NCBI RefSeq assembly: GCF_009905375.1
Contig: NC_133649.1
Coordinates: 239,100,201 to 239,164,200 of the forward strand
Direction of reading: 5' to 3'
Length of the DNA stretch: 64,000 bases
Source: Apium graveolens
Lineage: Eukaryota > Streptophyta > Magnoliopsida > Apiales > Apiaceae
Of this stretch, positions 34,801 through 47,580 are shown piece after piece. The position numbers and the translations under genes are program-made. A model generated the notes under the pieces. It saw only the letters and a program-made list of their open reading frames with translations, had not been told where the DNA came from and ran no database searches. Each line of letters starts with the position of its first letter. Position 1 is the first letter of the stretch.

Positions 34801-37150
34801 ATGTCTCAAGAAGAACAAACTCCAACCAAGCCCACCAAAACTGAAGAAACTCCAAAGACTCAAATCCATAATCGATATGAGACTATTAGGGTTCCCATAA
34901 TGAGACCTTCTGAGTATCCCATATGAAAAGTGAGGATGATTATGTTTCTGGAAGCTACAGATCCAGAATACCTTGACATAATTAAAGAAGGACCACATAA
35001 GCCAACCAAGCTCTCTGTTGTAGTTGCAGATCAGCCAGCAAAGGCCGTACCAAAGGAGAAAAGTGAATATACAGCTGAACATATCTCAACTATTGCCAAG
35101 GATGCAAAGGTAAGGCATTTGTTGCATAGTGCCATTGATAATGTCATGTCAAACAGGGTAATTAACTGCAAGACTGCAAAGGAGATATGGGATGGCTTGG
35201 AAACAAGATGCCAGGGAACTGATGCAATTAAGAAGAACAGGAGGACTATACTCACACAAGAGTATGAGCACTTTGACTCAAAACCCGATGAGTCATTAAC
35301 TGGTTTATATGACAGATTTGTAAAACTCTTGAATGATCTATCACTGGTGGATAAGGAATATGATCTTGAAGATACTAATCTTAAATTCCTTTTAGCTCTT
35401 CCTGAAAGTTGGGATTTGAAGGCAACAACTATAAGAGACAACTATGCTCTTGATGAAACTACTCTTAATAAAATTTATGGTATGCTCAAAACTCATGAAC
35501 TTAAGATGGATCAAAGAAGAAAGAGACATGGAAGAAAGTGAAGAACAGTTGCTCTTAAGGCTGAGGAGGAATCCCCCAAAGTGGCTCTTTCAAAGAAAGG
35601 CAAAAGAAAGGCTCTCATCATAAAGTCTGATTCAGACTTATCAAGTTCTGATGATGATGATTCAGAAACTGAAAGTCTATATGAGATGGATGTTGATGAA
35701 GAGATGATGAAATTATGTGCACTAATGGTGAAGGGCATCACAAAGATAGCCTACAAGAAATTCAGAAAGGGAAGGAAGTTTTCCAGGAAAAGTGGAAGTT
35801 CTGATAAGAAGGGATTCCGAAAATCTGAAGGCAAAGCAGGAAAGTCTGACAGACGAGATTACTCAAATGTTAAATACTACAATTATGGTGAGAAAGGCCA
35901 CATATCTCCTGACTGCAAGAAAGGAAAAAGTGACAAAGGCAAGGCACTTGTCATAAAGAAGAAAAGTTGGATAGACACTTCAGATTCTGAAAATGAGGTG
36001 AACTATGCCTTGATGGCAAATGCTGATAGCAGTTCTGAAGCTGCTGAGTCAAAGGTACCTCAAACAACTTATGTTTTTCATACTGATGATATTACTGAGT
36101 TGAGATCTTATCTTAAAACCATATTCATTAGCTATAGAGATCAGACTTTAACTTGTGATAGGTTAACTTCTGAAAATCTGGCTTTTAAGAAAAGGAATGA
36201 CTATTTAGAAAAGGACTTAGTTATGTTCCATCAAACTCAGAAAGAAAGAGATGATGCTTTTTATGTTAGAGATGAAGTGTTAAAATTGAATCAATCTCTA
36301 AAAATTGAGTTAGAAAAAGAAAGAGAGATTATCAGGACTTGGACTAACTCTGGTAGAACAACTCAGAATTTACTAAGTAGTGGAAACTGGAAAGAGGGCT
36401 TAGGTTATGGAGATGACAAAAGTGAAACAGGAACTGAACAAATTAAGCCAATTATTGTTAAATATACTAATAAGCCAAAGGTAAATCCTGTTAAGTTTGA
36501 AGCTAAAACTGTAAAGTCTGATTCTGAAAAGATGAAAGATATTGAGACAGAAGTTAAGGCAGAGTCAACTTCTGGTAAGCTAAAACAGGATAAACCAGCT
36601 AAAGTTAACATAGGCTTAATGACAATGAACCAGCTTACGTATAAGCTGAAAGAGATTAAGAATGTAAACAAGGTAAAGCCACCTAGGAAAAATAGGAATG
36701 GAAAGGAAGGTGTGAATAAAAGCAATAATTATATGCCTGTTCCTAATGCTCCTAGAAGAAATGCTATAACTGTGGAAATTCTAACCATCTGGCTTCTTTT
36801 TGCAGGAAGAATAAGAATATAAACTCCTTACCTTCTAAGTCAGGAGTTAAGAGCCAGTCTGTTAGGTTTATGCCACAAAATCTTTGTTTTCATTGTGGTA
36901 GTTTATGGCATTCCATTTATACTTGTAAGGAATATTATAGTTTGTACTACGATTATTATCAAATAATACCTTCTTTAAAGAAAGTTAGCATTATTCCTTC
37001 TAGTGTAAGTTCTGATGCAAAGTCTGATACCGTAAATTCTGATAAGAAAAATGTTAACATAAACTCTGATGTTAAATCCGCTGCAAATGTTAACAAACTT
37101 AATAAGGCCAAAGGATCCAAGCAAGTATGGGTCCTTAAAACTAATCATTA
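34801..37150 (+). pseudogene. gag of the copia element, broken
   Basis: It starts at ATG 34801 (MSQEEQTPTKPTKTEE). A TGA interrupts it at 34924 where a Trp is expected, and another at 35539. The UBN2-type gag core spans 34930-35541 (LHSAIDNVMSNRVINCKTAK, EIWDGLETRCQGTDAIKK). The first zinc knuckle (35875-35919) has lost both leading Cys: it reads YYNYGEKGHISPDC. A coiled-coil-like, Lys/Glu-rich region follows. Two more knuckle-like motifs lie near 36763-36810 (out of frame with the preceding segment) and 36886-36930 (CFHCGSLWHSIYTC). Asn-Ser-Asp repeats precede protease. Confidence 0.8.
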
Positions 37151-39056
37151 GTGGTCTTTGTGATTACAGGGCAACAGGAAAAACATCCTAGTTCTGGACA
37201 GTGGATGTTCAGGACATATGACTGGAAATAAAGCCCCGCTATCAGACTTTGTGGAGAAAGCTGGCCCAGGAGTTTCTTATGGAGATGGCAACATGGGAAA
37301 AACTCTGGGATATGGAAATATCAATCTAGGGAATGTCATCATTGAGAAAGTAGCTCTAGTCTCAAGACTTAAACACAATATTCTGAGTGTTAGTCAAATC
37401 TGTGACATAGGTTATCATGTGGATTTCTTTGAAGAACACTGTGAAGTTGTAAGCAAAATTACAGGAAAAGTTGTTCTAAAGGGATACATGCATGGTAACA
37501 TTTATGAAGCCAAGCTTTCAACAAGTTCTGATGGTTCTGCAATCTGTCTGTTAAGTAGAGCATCAATTGAAGAAAGCTGGGATTGGCATAAGAAACTCTC
37601 TCATTTAAATTTTAACAATATAAATGAACTGGTCAAGAAAGATCTTGTGAGAGGACTTCCAAAATCAGTATTTGCTCCTGATGGCCTCTGTGATTCATGT
37701 CAAAAGGAAAAACAAAGAAAAACTTCATTCAAGAGCAAAACTGAATCTTCAATTCTTGAGCCTTATCACCTACTACATTTTGATCTATTTGGTCCAGTGA
37801 ATGTCATGTCTATTGCAAAGAAGAAATATGCTATGGTCATAGTAGATGAGTTTACCAGATACACATGGGTGTATTTCTTGCACACAAAAAGTGAAACTGC
37901 ATCTATCTTGATTGATCATGTCAAACAACTGGATAAGTTGGTCAAAGACTCTGTGAAAATTATAAGAAGTGATAATGGCACTGAGTTCAAGAATATGATT
38001 ATGAAAGAGTTCTGCAAAGACCATGGAATAAAGCAGGAATTTTTTGCTCCTGAAACTCCATGGAAAAATGTAGTTATTGAAGGAAAGAATAGAAGTCTTA
38101 TTGAAGCTGCAAGAACTATGCTTGATGAAGCAAAGTTACCAACCTACTTTTGGGCTGAAGCTGTGCAGACTACTTGTTTTACTCAGAATGCAATACTTAT
38201 CAACAAGCATGGAAAAACACCATATGAGATGGTGAAGAAAAAGAAGCCAAATCCAAAGTACTTTAATGTATTTGGATGCAAGTGGTTTGTTCTTAAGATT
38301 CATCCTGAGCAACTATCCAAATTTGATCTAAAAGCTGATGAAGGAATTTTTGTTGGATATCCACTTTCCACAAAAGCCTTCAGAGTCTACAATTTAAGAA
38401 CAAGGGCTGTCATGGAATCTATCAATGTCTCTTTTGATGATAAGAAGATTACCGGACTTGAAGATTTCAATAATCATGATCAGCTGAGATTTGAGAATGA
38501 AGTTTTAAATTCTGATTTTGGAAATTCTGATAGTCTAAATCCTGATACTGCAAACTCTGATGGGTTAAACTCTGATGTTATTGAAACTGTGGTGACAACG
38601 CCAAAGGAAAATGTACCTGTGCAGGGGGAGCATATTGAAGATCCAACTACATCTCAAGAAGCATCAGAACCTAGAACAGGCTCTTCATGTTCTGATGGGC
38701 CAAGTTCTGATAATTATGGATACTCAAATTCTGATTCATCAAGTTCTGATGGGCCAAATTCTGAAAATTCTGGAAACTCAAATTCTGAAGGATCCAACGC
38801 AGAGAGCATAATTTCAGGGGGAGTATCAGAAAATATTGATGGAGACAGCATGGATCATGGGGGAGCATCCAGTTCTAGAGATAACCTTCCATCTGCAAGG
38901 AAGTGGAGTAAAGCACATACACCTGACTTGATTATTGGAGATCATGAAGCAGGTATTAGAACTAGAACAGCAACATCAAATGAATGTCTCTATCATTCTT
39001 TTCTTTCTCAGGATGAACCAAAGAAAGTGGAAGAAGCTCTTCAAGATGCTGATTGA
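37151..39056 (+). pseudogene. Protease and integrase of the copia element
   Basis: Protease has LDSGCSGHMTG at about 37190-37225. The GAG-pre-integrase zinc region has WHKKLSHLNFNNINELV and CDSCQKEKQRKTSF (37578-37740). The integrase core has FDLFGPVNVMS, IIRSDNGTEFKN, and a decayed TPWKNVVIEGKNRS where copia elements normally have an NGVVERKNR-type motif. A 612-codon frame runs from 37218 to a TGA at 39054. Its last 180 codons are a Ser/Asn/Asp-rich linker with repeated NSD and SSDGP words. Confidence 0.85.
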
Positions 39057-40542
39057 GTGCAAGCAATGCAGGAAGAGTTAAATGAATTTAAAAGAAATAA
39101 AGTCTGGACCCTAGTGCCAAGACCAAAGAACAGATCTGTTGTTGGTACAAAGTGGGTGTTCAGAAACAAAACTGATAGTGATGGCATAATTACAAGAAAT
39201 AAAGCAAGGCTGGTTGCATAAGGATATTCTCAATAAGAGGGAATTGATTATGATGAAACATTTGCACCAGTTGCTAGATTGAAAGCCATAAGGATATTTT
39301 TGGCTTATGCTGCTCACAAAAAGTTTACAGTCTTTCAAATGGATATGAAAAGTGCTTTTTTTAATGAATAATTAGAAGAAGAAGTATATGTTGAACAACC
39401 TCCAGGTTTTGTAGATTCAAAATTTCCTAGTCATGTCTACAGACTTGATAAAGCACTTTATGGCCTTAAGCAATCTCCAAGAGCATGGTATGAGACATTA
39501 GCTCAGTTTTTTCTGGAAAGTGGATTTGTCAGAGGGACTATTGACAAAACTCTATTCTATCTCAACCATGGAAAGGACTTACTTTTGGTACAGATATATG
39601 TTGATGATATCATTTTTGGTTCTACAAATGATAGACTTTGTATAAGGTTTGCCAAGCTAATGTAGTCAAGATATCAAATGAGTATGATGGGAGAACTTAG
39701 TTATTTTCTGGGCCTTCAAGTCAAGCAGAATGAAGAAGTAAATTTTATTTGTCAATCTAAGTACACCAGAAATTTGTTGAAGAAATTTGGAATGCAAGAC
39801 TGTTCAAGTGCATCCACTCATATGGCCACTGTAATAAAATTGGATAAGGATAATGGTACATCAGTAGATATTACTGATTACAGAGGTATGATTGGCTCAT
39901 TACTCTATCTAACTGCAAGTAGACCTAATATAATGTATGTTACCTGTCTTTGTACAAGATTTCAAGAAGATCCAAGAGAACCTCACTTAACAGCTGTAAA
40001 AAGAATTTTCAAGTACTTTAAGGGTACAGGTGATTTAGGATTGTGGTATCCTAGGGAATCAGACTTTAAGCTAATAGGTTACTCAGATGCAGGGTGCAAA
40101 ATTGACAGGAAAAGCACAAGTGGAAGCTGCTAATTTCTTGGAGGCATATTAATTTCTTGGTTTAGCAAGAAACAAGTCAATTTCCACATCAAGTACAGAG
40201 GCAGAGTACATTGCTGCATGAAGCTGTTATGCACAGATTCTTTGGATGAAGAATCAGTTACTGGATTATGGGTTAGAATTTTCTAAAATCCCTATTTATT
40301 GTGATAATCAAAGTGTTATTGCTATGACAAGTAATTCAGTTCAGCACTCAATGACAAAGCACATCAGCATTAGGTACCACTTCATAAGGGAGCATGTGAT
40401 GGAAGATACAGTGGAATTGCATTTTGTTCCAAAAGATCAACAACTAGCAGATATCTTCACAAAACCACTATGTGAAGCTAATTTTACAAGATTGGTAAAT
40501 GAACTTGGAATGTTTTCAGGTTCTTTCTCTAAATCTGCTTAG
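39057..40542 (+). pseudogene. RT and RNase H of the copia element
   Basis: RT begins with NEFKRNKVWTLVPRPK and ends with the RNase H block. Catalytic YVDD is encoded at 39597-39608, after [16 protein letters not shown]. Stops interrupt RT at several places (for example 39220, 39234, 39368 and 39663). The segment 39678-40133 reads MMGELSYFLGLQVKQNEE to KIDRKSTSGSC. RNase H ends at 40542 (IPIYCDNQSVIAM, HISIRYHFIREHV, QLADIFTKPL). Confidence 0.85.
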
Positions 40543-41158
40543 TTTATGTTCTGATTCATCAGACTTTATAATCAGTATTTACAGATATTACTATCTTTAT
40601 GTAATCTGTTCTTAAATTGTAATTTACTTAAGTGCTGATTGTTGTCTGATGTGAATTTCTAAACTCTGATAGTGATATGAATGTTTCTGTGACTATTCAA
40701 TCTAATGAGGATAATTGTGCTAGATGATGACCTAGTAGTCTCTAATATACTAATGATCCCATGTTTGAAGTAATTGTTTATGTGGAAATATTTTAACACA
40801 AGAAAATTCTGATATTGAGCTTGGTTAGGTTTACTTTGTGTATCTTATTACTAAGTCAAAAACTAGAATAGTGCTTCTTATCTGTTAAGTTCTGATGTTG
40901 GTAAATCTTATGGACGTACTAAGTGCTGATAAGCCTCACTTATCAAAAGAAAAAGTAAAGAAAAGAAATAAATATCAGGTACTCCTTTGAGATCTAGAGA
41001 AAAATGTATATGGAAGGGAAGACCCAAGTGCATTGCTGGTATTAAGTAATATGCATTAGAAAAGCAAAATAAAATTTTCTTGGTGACTTTTCACATTCTC
41101 TGATTACTAGAGAAATACTCTGATAATAGCATAAATTTTGATAAGCAGTAGTGACTCA
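40543..41158 (+). other. Noncoding spacer after RNase H, copia element, left half
   Basis: No ORF is present. TTCTGAT or CTCTGAT words recur here at least eight times. The spacer is cut at 41158 by element D and continues at 54656; ACTCA is duplicated at 41154-41158 and 54651-54655. Confidence 0.75.
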
Positions 41159-44100
41159 TGTTACAACCGGCATTTTCGTGTAATATTATTTGTAAATTTG
41201 GTGCAATTTTAAAGCCGAATGCTAATATATTCAACTATTGTATGCTTGTGTGAATGAAAATTTCTGCGTCCTAAATTTGCTTTATGTGGTATATGATTTT
41301 TCAAAGCAAAAGTTTATTTATTTCTTTTATTTTTGATTTATAAGAAATATTTTAAACCTTGAATAAATTTCTTTTTAAAAGTCATTTTGTTCACAAATTT
41401 CAAAATTGGTTTTATACAATTTCTAAAAATCCAAGTTATTTTATGGTATAAATTTTATAATTTTTGAACTTGTATTTTATTTTATAAAAATAAATCTTTA
41501 TAAATTTTAGTTGTCATAATTAGCAAATTACAAGGAAGCCCTTGCATGCAAACCACCCTTTCATTCTTTTCAAGGACAAAGAGGACAATTCCAAACCCAC
41601 TAACTCATGAACTAATAGCCAAATTACCTCCTTGACCTTGCATGCAAGTTAGCTTAATTCTAGCTAGAAGGATTACCCTTGTCATTTCTCAAACCCACTC
41701 ACAATATAGTCAAATCAAGACATAAAAACAACTCAAGGAAGTGATCACCACTTCACTTCACCCCACCACTTCACTCTCATCTCCTTCCTCCCCCTCCCTC
41801 TCGGCTTTCCCCCTTCCCCTCTCGGCAATTCCCAAAAACCGAGCCCCCATCCCCTTCTTTCTTCATTTCTCACTCAAACAATCATCCTATTATCAAGTAA
41901 TCCTACTCCCTACATGTTGTTCTTGTATATCTTAAGAGTTTAGAGTAGAAAAACTTATGTGTTGACCTTGCATGGTGGTGTTTTGTTAAAACTTCACGTG
42001 AATATCCTTGATTCTTGTGAATTCAAGGCTTTAACCATGAGTTATAGTAGCAAAGGGTTGAGAATGGCTAGACATGAGTATGCTACACTCATGCAATTGT
42101 TGTTTTCACCCTAATCCATTCGGCCATGACTTGATAGGAGCCGAATGGATGGTGTTTTGGTTGTCATGTTCCACTTTGTGTGTTTTTGTGATGATAACAT
42201 GAAAATCTTAGTGAAGTCTTGATAAAACCCTTTGCATGCTAGGCTTGCATGTCAATTTCATGGTAAAATATATTTAGAAAACATGTTGCTTTGATTGGTA
42301 AAACTCGAAGACATGCATGCATGTAAATTTCTCTTGGAATGTTGGAATATTTTGATCATTTGGAAAGATTTTGTTAGTAAGCTTTAGTTTTAGTAGGAAT
42401 AAGGTGTTAATTTTGATTAGTGCTCCTTGATGTATGGTAATAATTCGTGTATATATTATAAAAATACATAACTTGTTGTTTCAAAAACTTGATGACTTGT
42501 AAATTGTGCAATGTGATTTCCTTTGTTTTTCCATGATTGCACCTTAGGTAAGGATGATATTCACCAAGATTATTTTGAGTGTAAGGGAGTTAATTCAGTA
42601 GATCACCATGTTTAAGTCTTGGTTTGGGTATTGGGTTGTTGGTGGTTGAGTTTGTCAAGTAAAAACCTTGGAGAAAGAAGAGTCTTAGTTTCTGCAGAAA
42701 ATCAGTTTAGTACCGTGAGGTTTAGAGTGAGTTTTGACCATGTCATTGATGTGCAATTTGAGGCCCAAGCCACCAGAAGTTAGTATTAGGAGTATATAAA
42801 AGGTTATAGGAGTTGGTTGTAGGTTTGCAAGTCGTTTGGTTAGGTGCACAAGTAGAATAACAAAATCTGTCCAGCAGGGGACAGTTTTATTGCAACTTAG
42901 AAATAGGGAGATTTGACCATGTCATGGGTAGGCCCTCATTAGGCCCTGTTGGGCCTTAGTTAGAGGAAGTGTCAGTGAAGTGTTTCCAACCATATTTCAT
43001 AGGATATGAGTTAGAACCATGTGTCACAAGTTAATTCAAGTCAGGACGTTTTCTTCCCAGGAAAACAGGGGAACCTTGGACTTTAAGCTTAGGCCCAAGA
43101 AGGCCCAAGCCAGGCCCTTGAGCCACATCAAGTTTGGGAGATGCCCTGAGGTCAGGAGAGTCTTGTGTGATAGTTTTGAAGGAAAACTTGTAGTTTAAGG
43201 GTGTCTAATGCACTCAAGAAACCATAGATGTCATTCTGAAATTTATACCAGTGAGCACTTTCACTTATCGCCTAGTTTTAGAATACTTAGGAGTGAGATC
43301 TAGGTTGACCACCATAGTTGTAAGATAGTGTAAGGTCAGTAGAGCAAAAGGCCCAAGTGAGGGTCAATAGGTCTTGGATAGTTTAGTAAAGGCACATCGA
43401 GTTAGGAAGCCAAAATTTGAAGACTTTGTCTAGTTTAGCGACCAAGTGACTTAAGTTGTGAGTCGAGATCATCCAAGCCTAGTGTTGCATTATGGTGTAT
43501 GTGGTATTATTTGGTATTAAAATATGATATGTGAGTATATGCGGCTATGTGTGCAATTATATTTTTAAGGTGAATATAAATTAAGTGCATATAGGCCTAA
43601 GTGCCATCCGTATTTAAATTCGGGTTGTAAATAGGTTAAGTTGGTGAGAATATATTATAATGGGGATTATTATTTATGTAGGATCTCGAGACGAGGGTAA
43701 ACTTGCCATAAAGGTCAAGTGAAGCTTCTCGTTGCTCCTACCAGTCAGACCAGGCCATCCTTCCTCAAGGCAAGTGATTCAACTTGTCTTTCGTATTCAC
43801 TGCAAATAGCTCATATATATTGATGCAACTATCCTGAGTCATTTTGATATATTTAAATCAAGCGTATCTTATGTTTATCTTGAATCATATAGAAATGCCA
43901 TGAACCCTCGAGTACGTATTGCAAGTAGTTCAAAAGTCTTATCATGATAGTATATTAAAGTAATTTTGAATGCCATGATAAAATAAAGAGTTGTTATAGC
44001 ACTTGGTTGATCCTCTTGATTACCATGCTAATGATTCCTAAGTATTGATATCTCATCCTGATACTTGAACCCCTATAGAACCTTACCTTGATACCTGAAA

Positions 44101-45162
44101 GCCAGATATTTATCAAAGTTGTTCCTCATTGATTGATACCTCTCTTTCTTATCCTAAAGCTTGACAATTCTGATATATCCTGAGTTAAAGATCATTTCTT
44201 CATACCTTAACACCCTTAGTATTCATGATGTTTATCTTCTTGATGATCTAGCACTTGCACCTTGACGAGAAACCATTGCTTTAAGCCCAGTTTGGCATTA
44301 CCCCTTCATAATATCCAATAGCCTCACTAAATTTCCTTGTCCAAGTTTTGATATATGAAAACCTTTCAGTTACCCTAATAGAGTAAAGTTTAGTGGATCA
44401 TGGCCCTGAGATTTAGTACCATATTTCCCGTGTTTCGAGTTGATCTATAATCCCTTGATAAAAATGTTTACGGTCAAAAGAGATTTTGTCATAAATCGGC
44501 ATCGATTTTTAAAATGATTAATATGTGGATTTTCAGTCCCAAACGGGGATAAATGTTTTCTCTGAATAGTGGATCTGGACTGACACGCGAGTCATTTCCA
44601 CACTTATATTAGGCTTAAAAGTTGCCTAGGGATCCCATTAATGTTTTAGAACCCAGTGAGGTTCGGGATTACTTCGCGGCTGATCACCGGCTGTAATCCG
44701 TAGCGTCATAAAATGATTTTAATTGAGATGTGATTTTGAAATTGTTTTGAGACAAGCAAAATGATGCCATCACCCAAAGTTTTATCTCTCGTTATCATTG
44801 GTTATGTCTTCCCATTATCATTCTTTAATGTATATCTCGATTTATGTTTTGTATCGTACTGTTTAGCACTTGTCGAGTATTTGGCTCACTCCTTGCTTTA
44901 CCCTGATATTACAGCTAGCAGCTATGGTTAGATTCAAGCAGACCACCCGTAAGACCTGTGATGCTGATGCTTATGTTCGAGCTCAGGTAGAATAAGAGAT
45001 GGTAGTTTGTGTGAGGACTCGATATTAAAATCAGTTGTAATAGATGGTAGTGTTGGGCTGTTCCAAACCCTAAACTGTAAGATCTTGGATTTGGTTATGT
45101 TTACTTCTTTTAAAATGTTGTAATAGTTATATTTAAATTATTGGTAAAGTTGGGGTGTGACA
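41159..45162 (+). repeat. 5' LTR of element D
   Basis: It starts TGTTACAACCGG and ends GGGGTGTGACA. A possible TATATAAA box lies at 42793-42800. The region around 41741-41935 is CT-rich and opens a chance ORF. A 28-base stretch present in the 3' LTR (51704-51731) is missing here, between ATGCT repeats. No gene is seen. Confidence 0.95.
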
Positions 45163-45182
45163 GGTTTTGGTATCAGAGCTAC
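45163..45182 (+). other. Primer binding site, element D
   Basis: The LTR is followed by GGTT and then TTGGTATCAGAGCTAC, an initiator tRNA-Met-type site. Confidence 0.85.
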
Positions 45183-45243
45183 GGTTTAGAGTCCCTGGAC
45201 AGCCCAAATAGGTTATAGGGTATATGTATAGGTTATAGATAAT

Positions 45244-45657
45244 ATGCGAGAGAGTAGGTTAAGTAAATTTATTATTAATACTCCTCTTATTGGTTGTCAG
45301 CAAAGGGCGCATTCCTCGTCATCCTCTGGGTCGGACGACACTATTGCTTTCTCCGTGTATGCTGAGTTGAGGCGCGAGTTTGACATGCTTCAGGGCAAGT
45401 ACGACCGACTGATAGACCGACTGAAGAACGTGTACCCGGACAGCCGAAACTATGAAGGTAAGCCCAAGGAGCAGATGACTGCGAGACTTGAGACCTTGGT
45501 ACAGTACGTCAACACTAAGCTTGAGGAGATGCCAGCGCACCGGGATCGCACCAGCCAGTATGTCATTCAGATGGTGGTGGATGAGCTCCAGAGCATTGTG
45601 AAGACGCTTCGAGAGGAAAAGACTACCAAGCCCCGTTCAGATGGAGTGGAGCCTTAG
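45244..45657 (+). CDS. Leader ORF of element D (137 aa), function unknown
   Basis: An uninterrupted ATG-to-stop frame lies 81 bases after the LTR and 318 bases before gag. The N-terminus is Ser-rich (residues 24-30). Residues 40-135 look helical and charged (AELRREFDMLQGKYDRLIDR, then RLETLVQYVNTKLEEM and QMVVDELQSIVKTLREE). An ORF at the same place in element E has a similar layout, with an LQG motif, an Arg-Leu-rich helix and a final ELE or ELQ helix. It stays open while gag-pol downstream has many stops. No known domain is recognised. It could be a capsid-associated or regulatory protein, or chance. Confidence 0.55.
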   Translation: MRESRLSKFIINTPLIGCQQRAHSSSSSGSDDTIAFSVYAELRREFDMLQGKYDRLIDRLKNVYPDSRNYEGKPKEQMTARLETLVQYVNTKLEEMPAHRDRTSQYVIQMVVDELQSIVKTLREEKTTKPRSDGVEP

Positions 45658-45957
45658 TTCTTTCCACTTACCTTTTCATGTTGTTGTACTATCAGACTCC
45701 GTAAAATTCCCAGTTGTTTCCGTTATTTCCTTTAAATAAGCCTGTTGTTCCTAGAATCAGACTTTGTCCTAATCCTGATGTATTGTGACCTTTAAATTTC
45801 AATAATCATGCACTATTGTTCCATTTGCTCTCAACTGTTATTTTACGCTTTTATATGCATCGCCATATCAGCTTAATTTGAAACTTGACCTCATAAGTAA
45901 ACAAGAATGCCATGCGATACCCTCAAATTATTTTATTATTCATATCTATTTTGATAT

Positions 45958-45971
45958 AAGTCTTATTTCAG
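45958..45971 (+). promoter_or_regulatory. Candidate 3' splice site before gag, element D
   Basis: TAAGTCTTATTTCAG ends at 45971, four bases before the gag ATG at 45976. Possible donors upstream include AAG/GTAAGC at 45455-45463 within the leader ORF. Confidence 0.4.
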
Positions 45972-45975
45972 GATC

Positions 45976-47580
45976 ATGCCTCCCAAAAAGAAGAACCCAA
46001 CAACCACATCTACCACAGACCCAAATATTCTTCGATTACTGGAAACTTTGCAACAACAAACCAATGCTATAGCTCAACAACAACTAACTCTTCAACAACG
46101 AATTGAAAACCAAGATAACCGTGAACCACACCAACCACCTGAACCACCCGTACCACCTAGACAAGTTGTCACTTTCAAGGCATTTCAGAATGTGAATCCA
46201 CCTGTATTTCATGATACCACTGATCCAGTAATAGATAACACATGGATTAAGGAAATGGAAAGGGCTTTTGAGTTGGTATAATTAGGAGAAGATCAGAAGA
46301 CGCCATATGCTACTTACTTCTTGAAGGGCGAAGTCATCTATTGGTGGGAATCAGTAAAAGCTATGGAAGTAACTCAGCAGGTTTCTTGGGAGAGATTTAA
46401 GAAGTTATTTCTGGAAAAGTATTACCCTAAGTACATGCAGAATCAGATGGAGCTTAAATTTTTGGAGTTGAAGCAAGGGAACTTGACTGTACTGGAGTAT
46501 GAGAAGAAGTTCACTGAGTTGTCAAGGTTTGTGACAAAGTATACCAGCACTGAGGAGGAAAAAGTAAAGAAATTTCAGCAAGGATTGGAGCCTTGGATCA
46601 GAGATAGAGTGGCTATGTTTGAACTTGAAACCTATGCGGGAGTAGTACAGAAAGCTGCTCTGATTGAGAATAATGGGACGCGGTCAAAGAAGGAAAGGGA
46701 TAACAAGAAGAGGAAGGTTCCATTTTATGGAGAAAAGTCTGAAGCCGAAAGTTCACAAGATCGGAATGTAAATAGGATCGGATTCCATAAGGGCGGAAAT
46801 TTTCAAAAGAAGGGAAATTTGGGCAAAAGGCAAGAATCAAAGGGGAACAACCAGACAAGCCAAGGCCAAGTTGGAGAAAACAGGTTCTAGAGACCAGAAT
46901 GCAAGCACTGTGGAAGAAGGCACCCTGGAGTGTGCAATAAACTGAGCATGACCTGCTATAGGTGTAACTAGAAGGGGCATTTGGCGAATGAGTGCAAGAT
47001 GCCGAAGCCAGGAGTTACGTGTTATAGGTGTGGGAAGACTGGACACATAGCTAGGGAGTGCAAGGCAACCGGACCAGTCAGAGCTCTAATGAACGTGGCA
47101 AGTACCAGTGCGAGCGTGCCAGCTGAGGTATTGGCATTACCTCCACCACCTACACCAACCCCGCAAGCAACAACAAGGATATTTGATCAGAAGATGAAGG
47201 ATGCTGTTCAAAATTCTGAGGTGATAACAGGTACACTTTTACTCAATAATGTCAAAGCTAAAGTATTGATTGATTCGGGAGCAACAAGATCTTTCATATC
47301 AGAAACTTTTGTTGATAAGCTTCAATTTGATAAAATGATTTTGAGCGAGGTAGTAAATGTGGTAATTGCGAACCAAGAGAAGATTCCTGTGAATCAATTC
47401 TGTCCGAAGTATGAGATTGATATTTCGGGGTATAAGTTTTCAGCCGACTTGATACTCTTCAAGTTGGGGGAGTTTGATATAATTTTAGGAATGGATTGGT
47501 TAGGAGAGAATAACACTCAGATTAATTGTAAGACCAAGAAAGTGTATTTCAAGACGAAGAGTGGAGAAGGTAGTATTTAA
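45976..47580 (+). pseudogene. gag and protease of element D
   Basis: The ATG at 45976 gives MPPKKKNPTT. After a Gln-rich N-terminus the gag core reads VTFKAFQNVNPPVFHD and SWERFKKLFLEKYYPKYMQN. Zinc-finger motifs follow: CKHCGRRHPGVC, a knuckle split by a stop (CYRCN, then GHLANEC) and CYRCGKTGHIAREC (about 47020-47062). Protease has [13 protein letters not shown] with DSG at 47272-47280. In-frame stops occur at 46279, 46888 and 46969. A single-base shift near 47560 moves RT to another frame. Confidence 0.85.

Noticed and set aside
41741..41935. Ser/Pro-rich ORF
   Set aside because: It lies in the CT-rich part of the element D LTR, and its counterpart in the 3' LTR is broken by indels.
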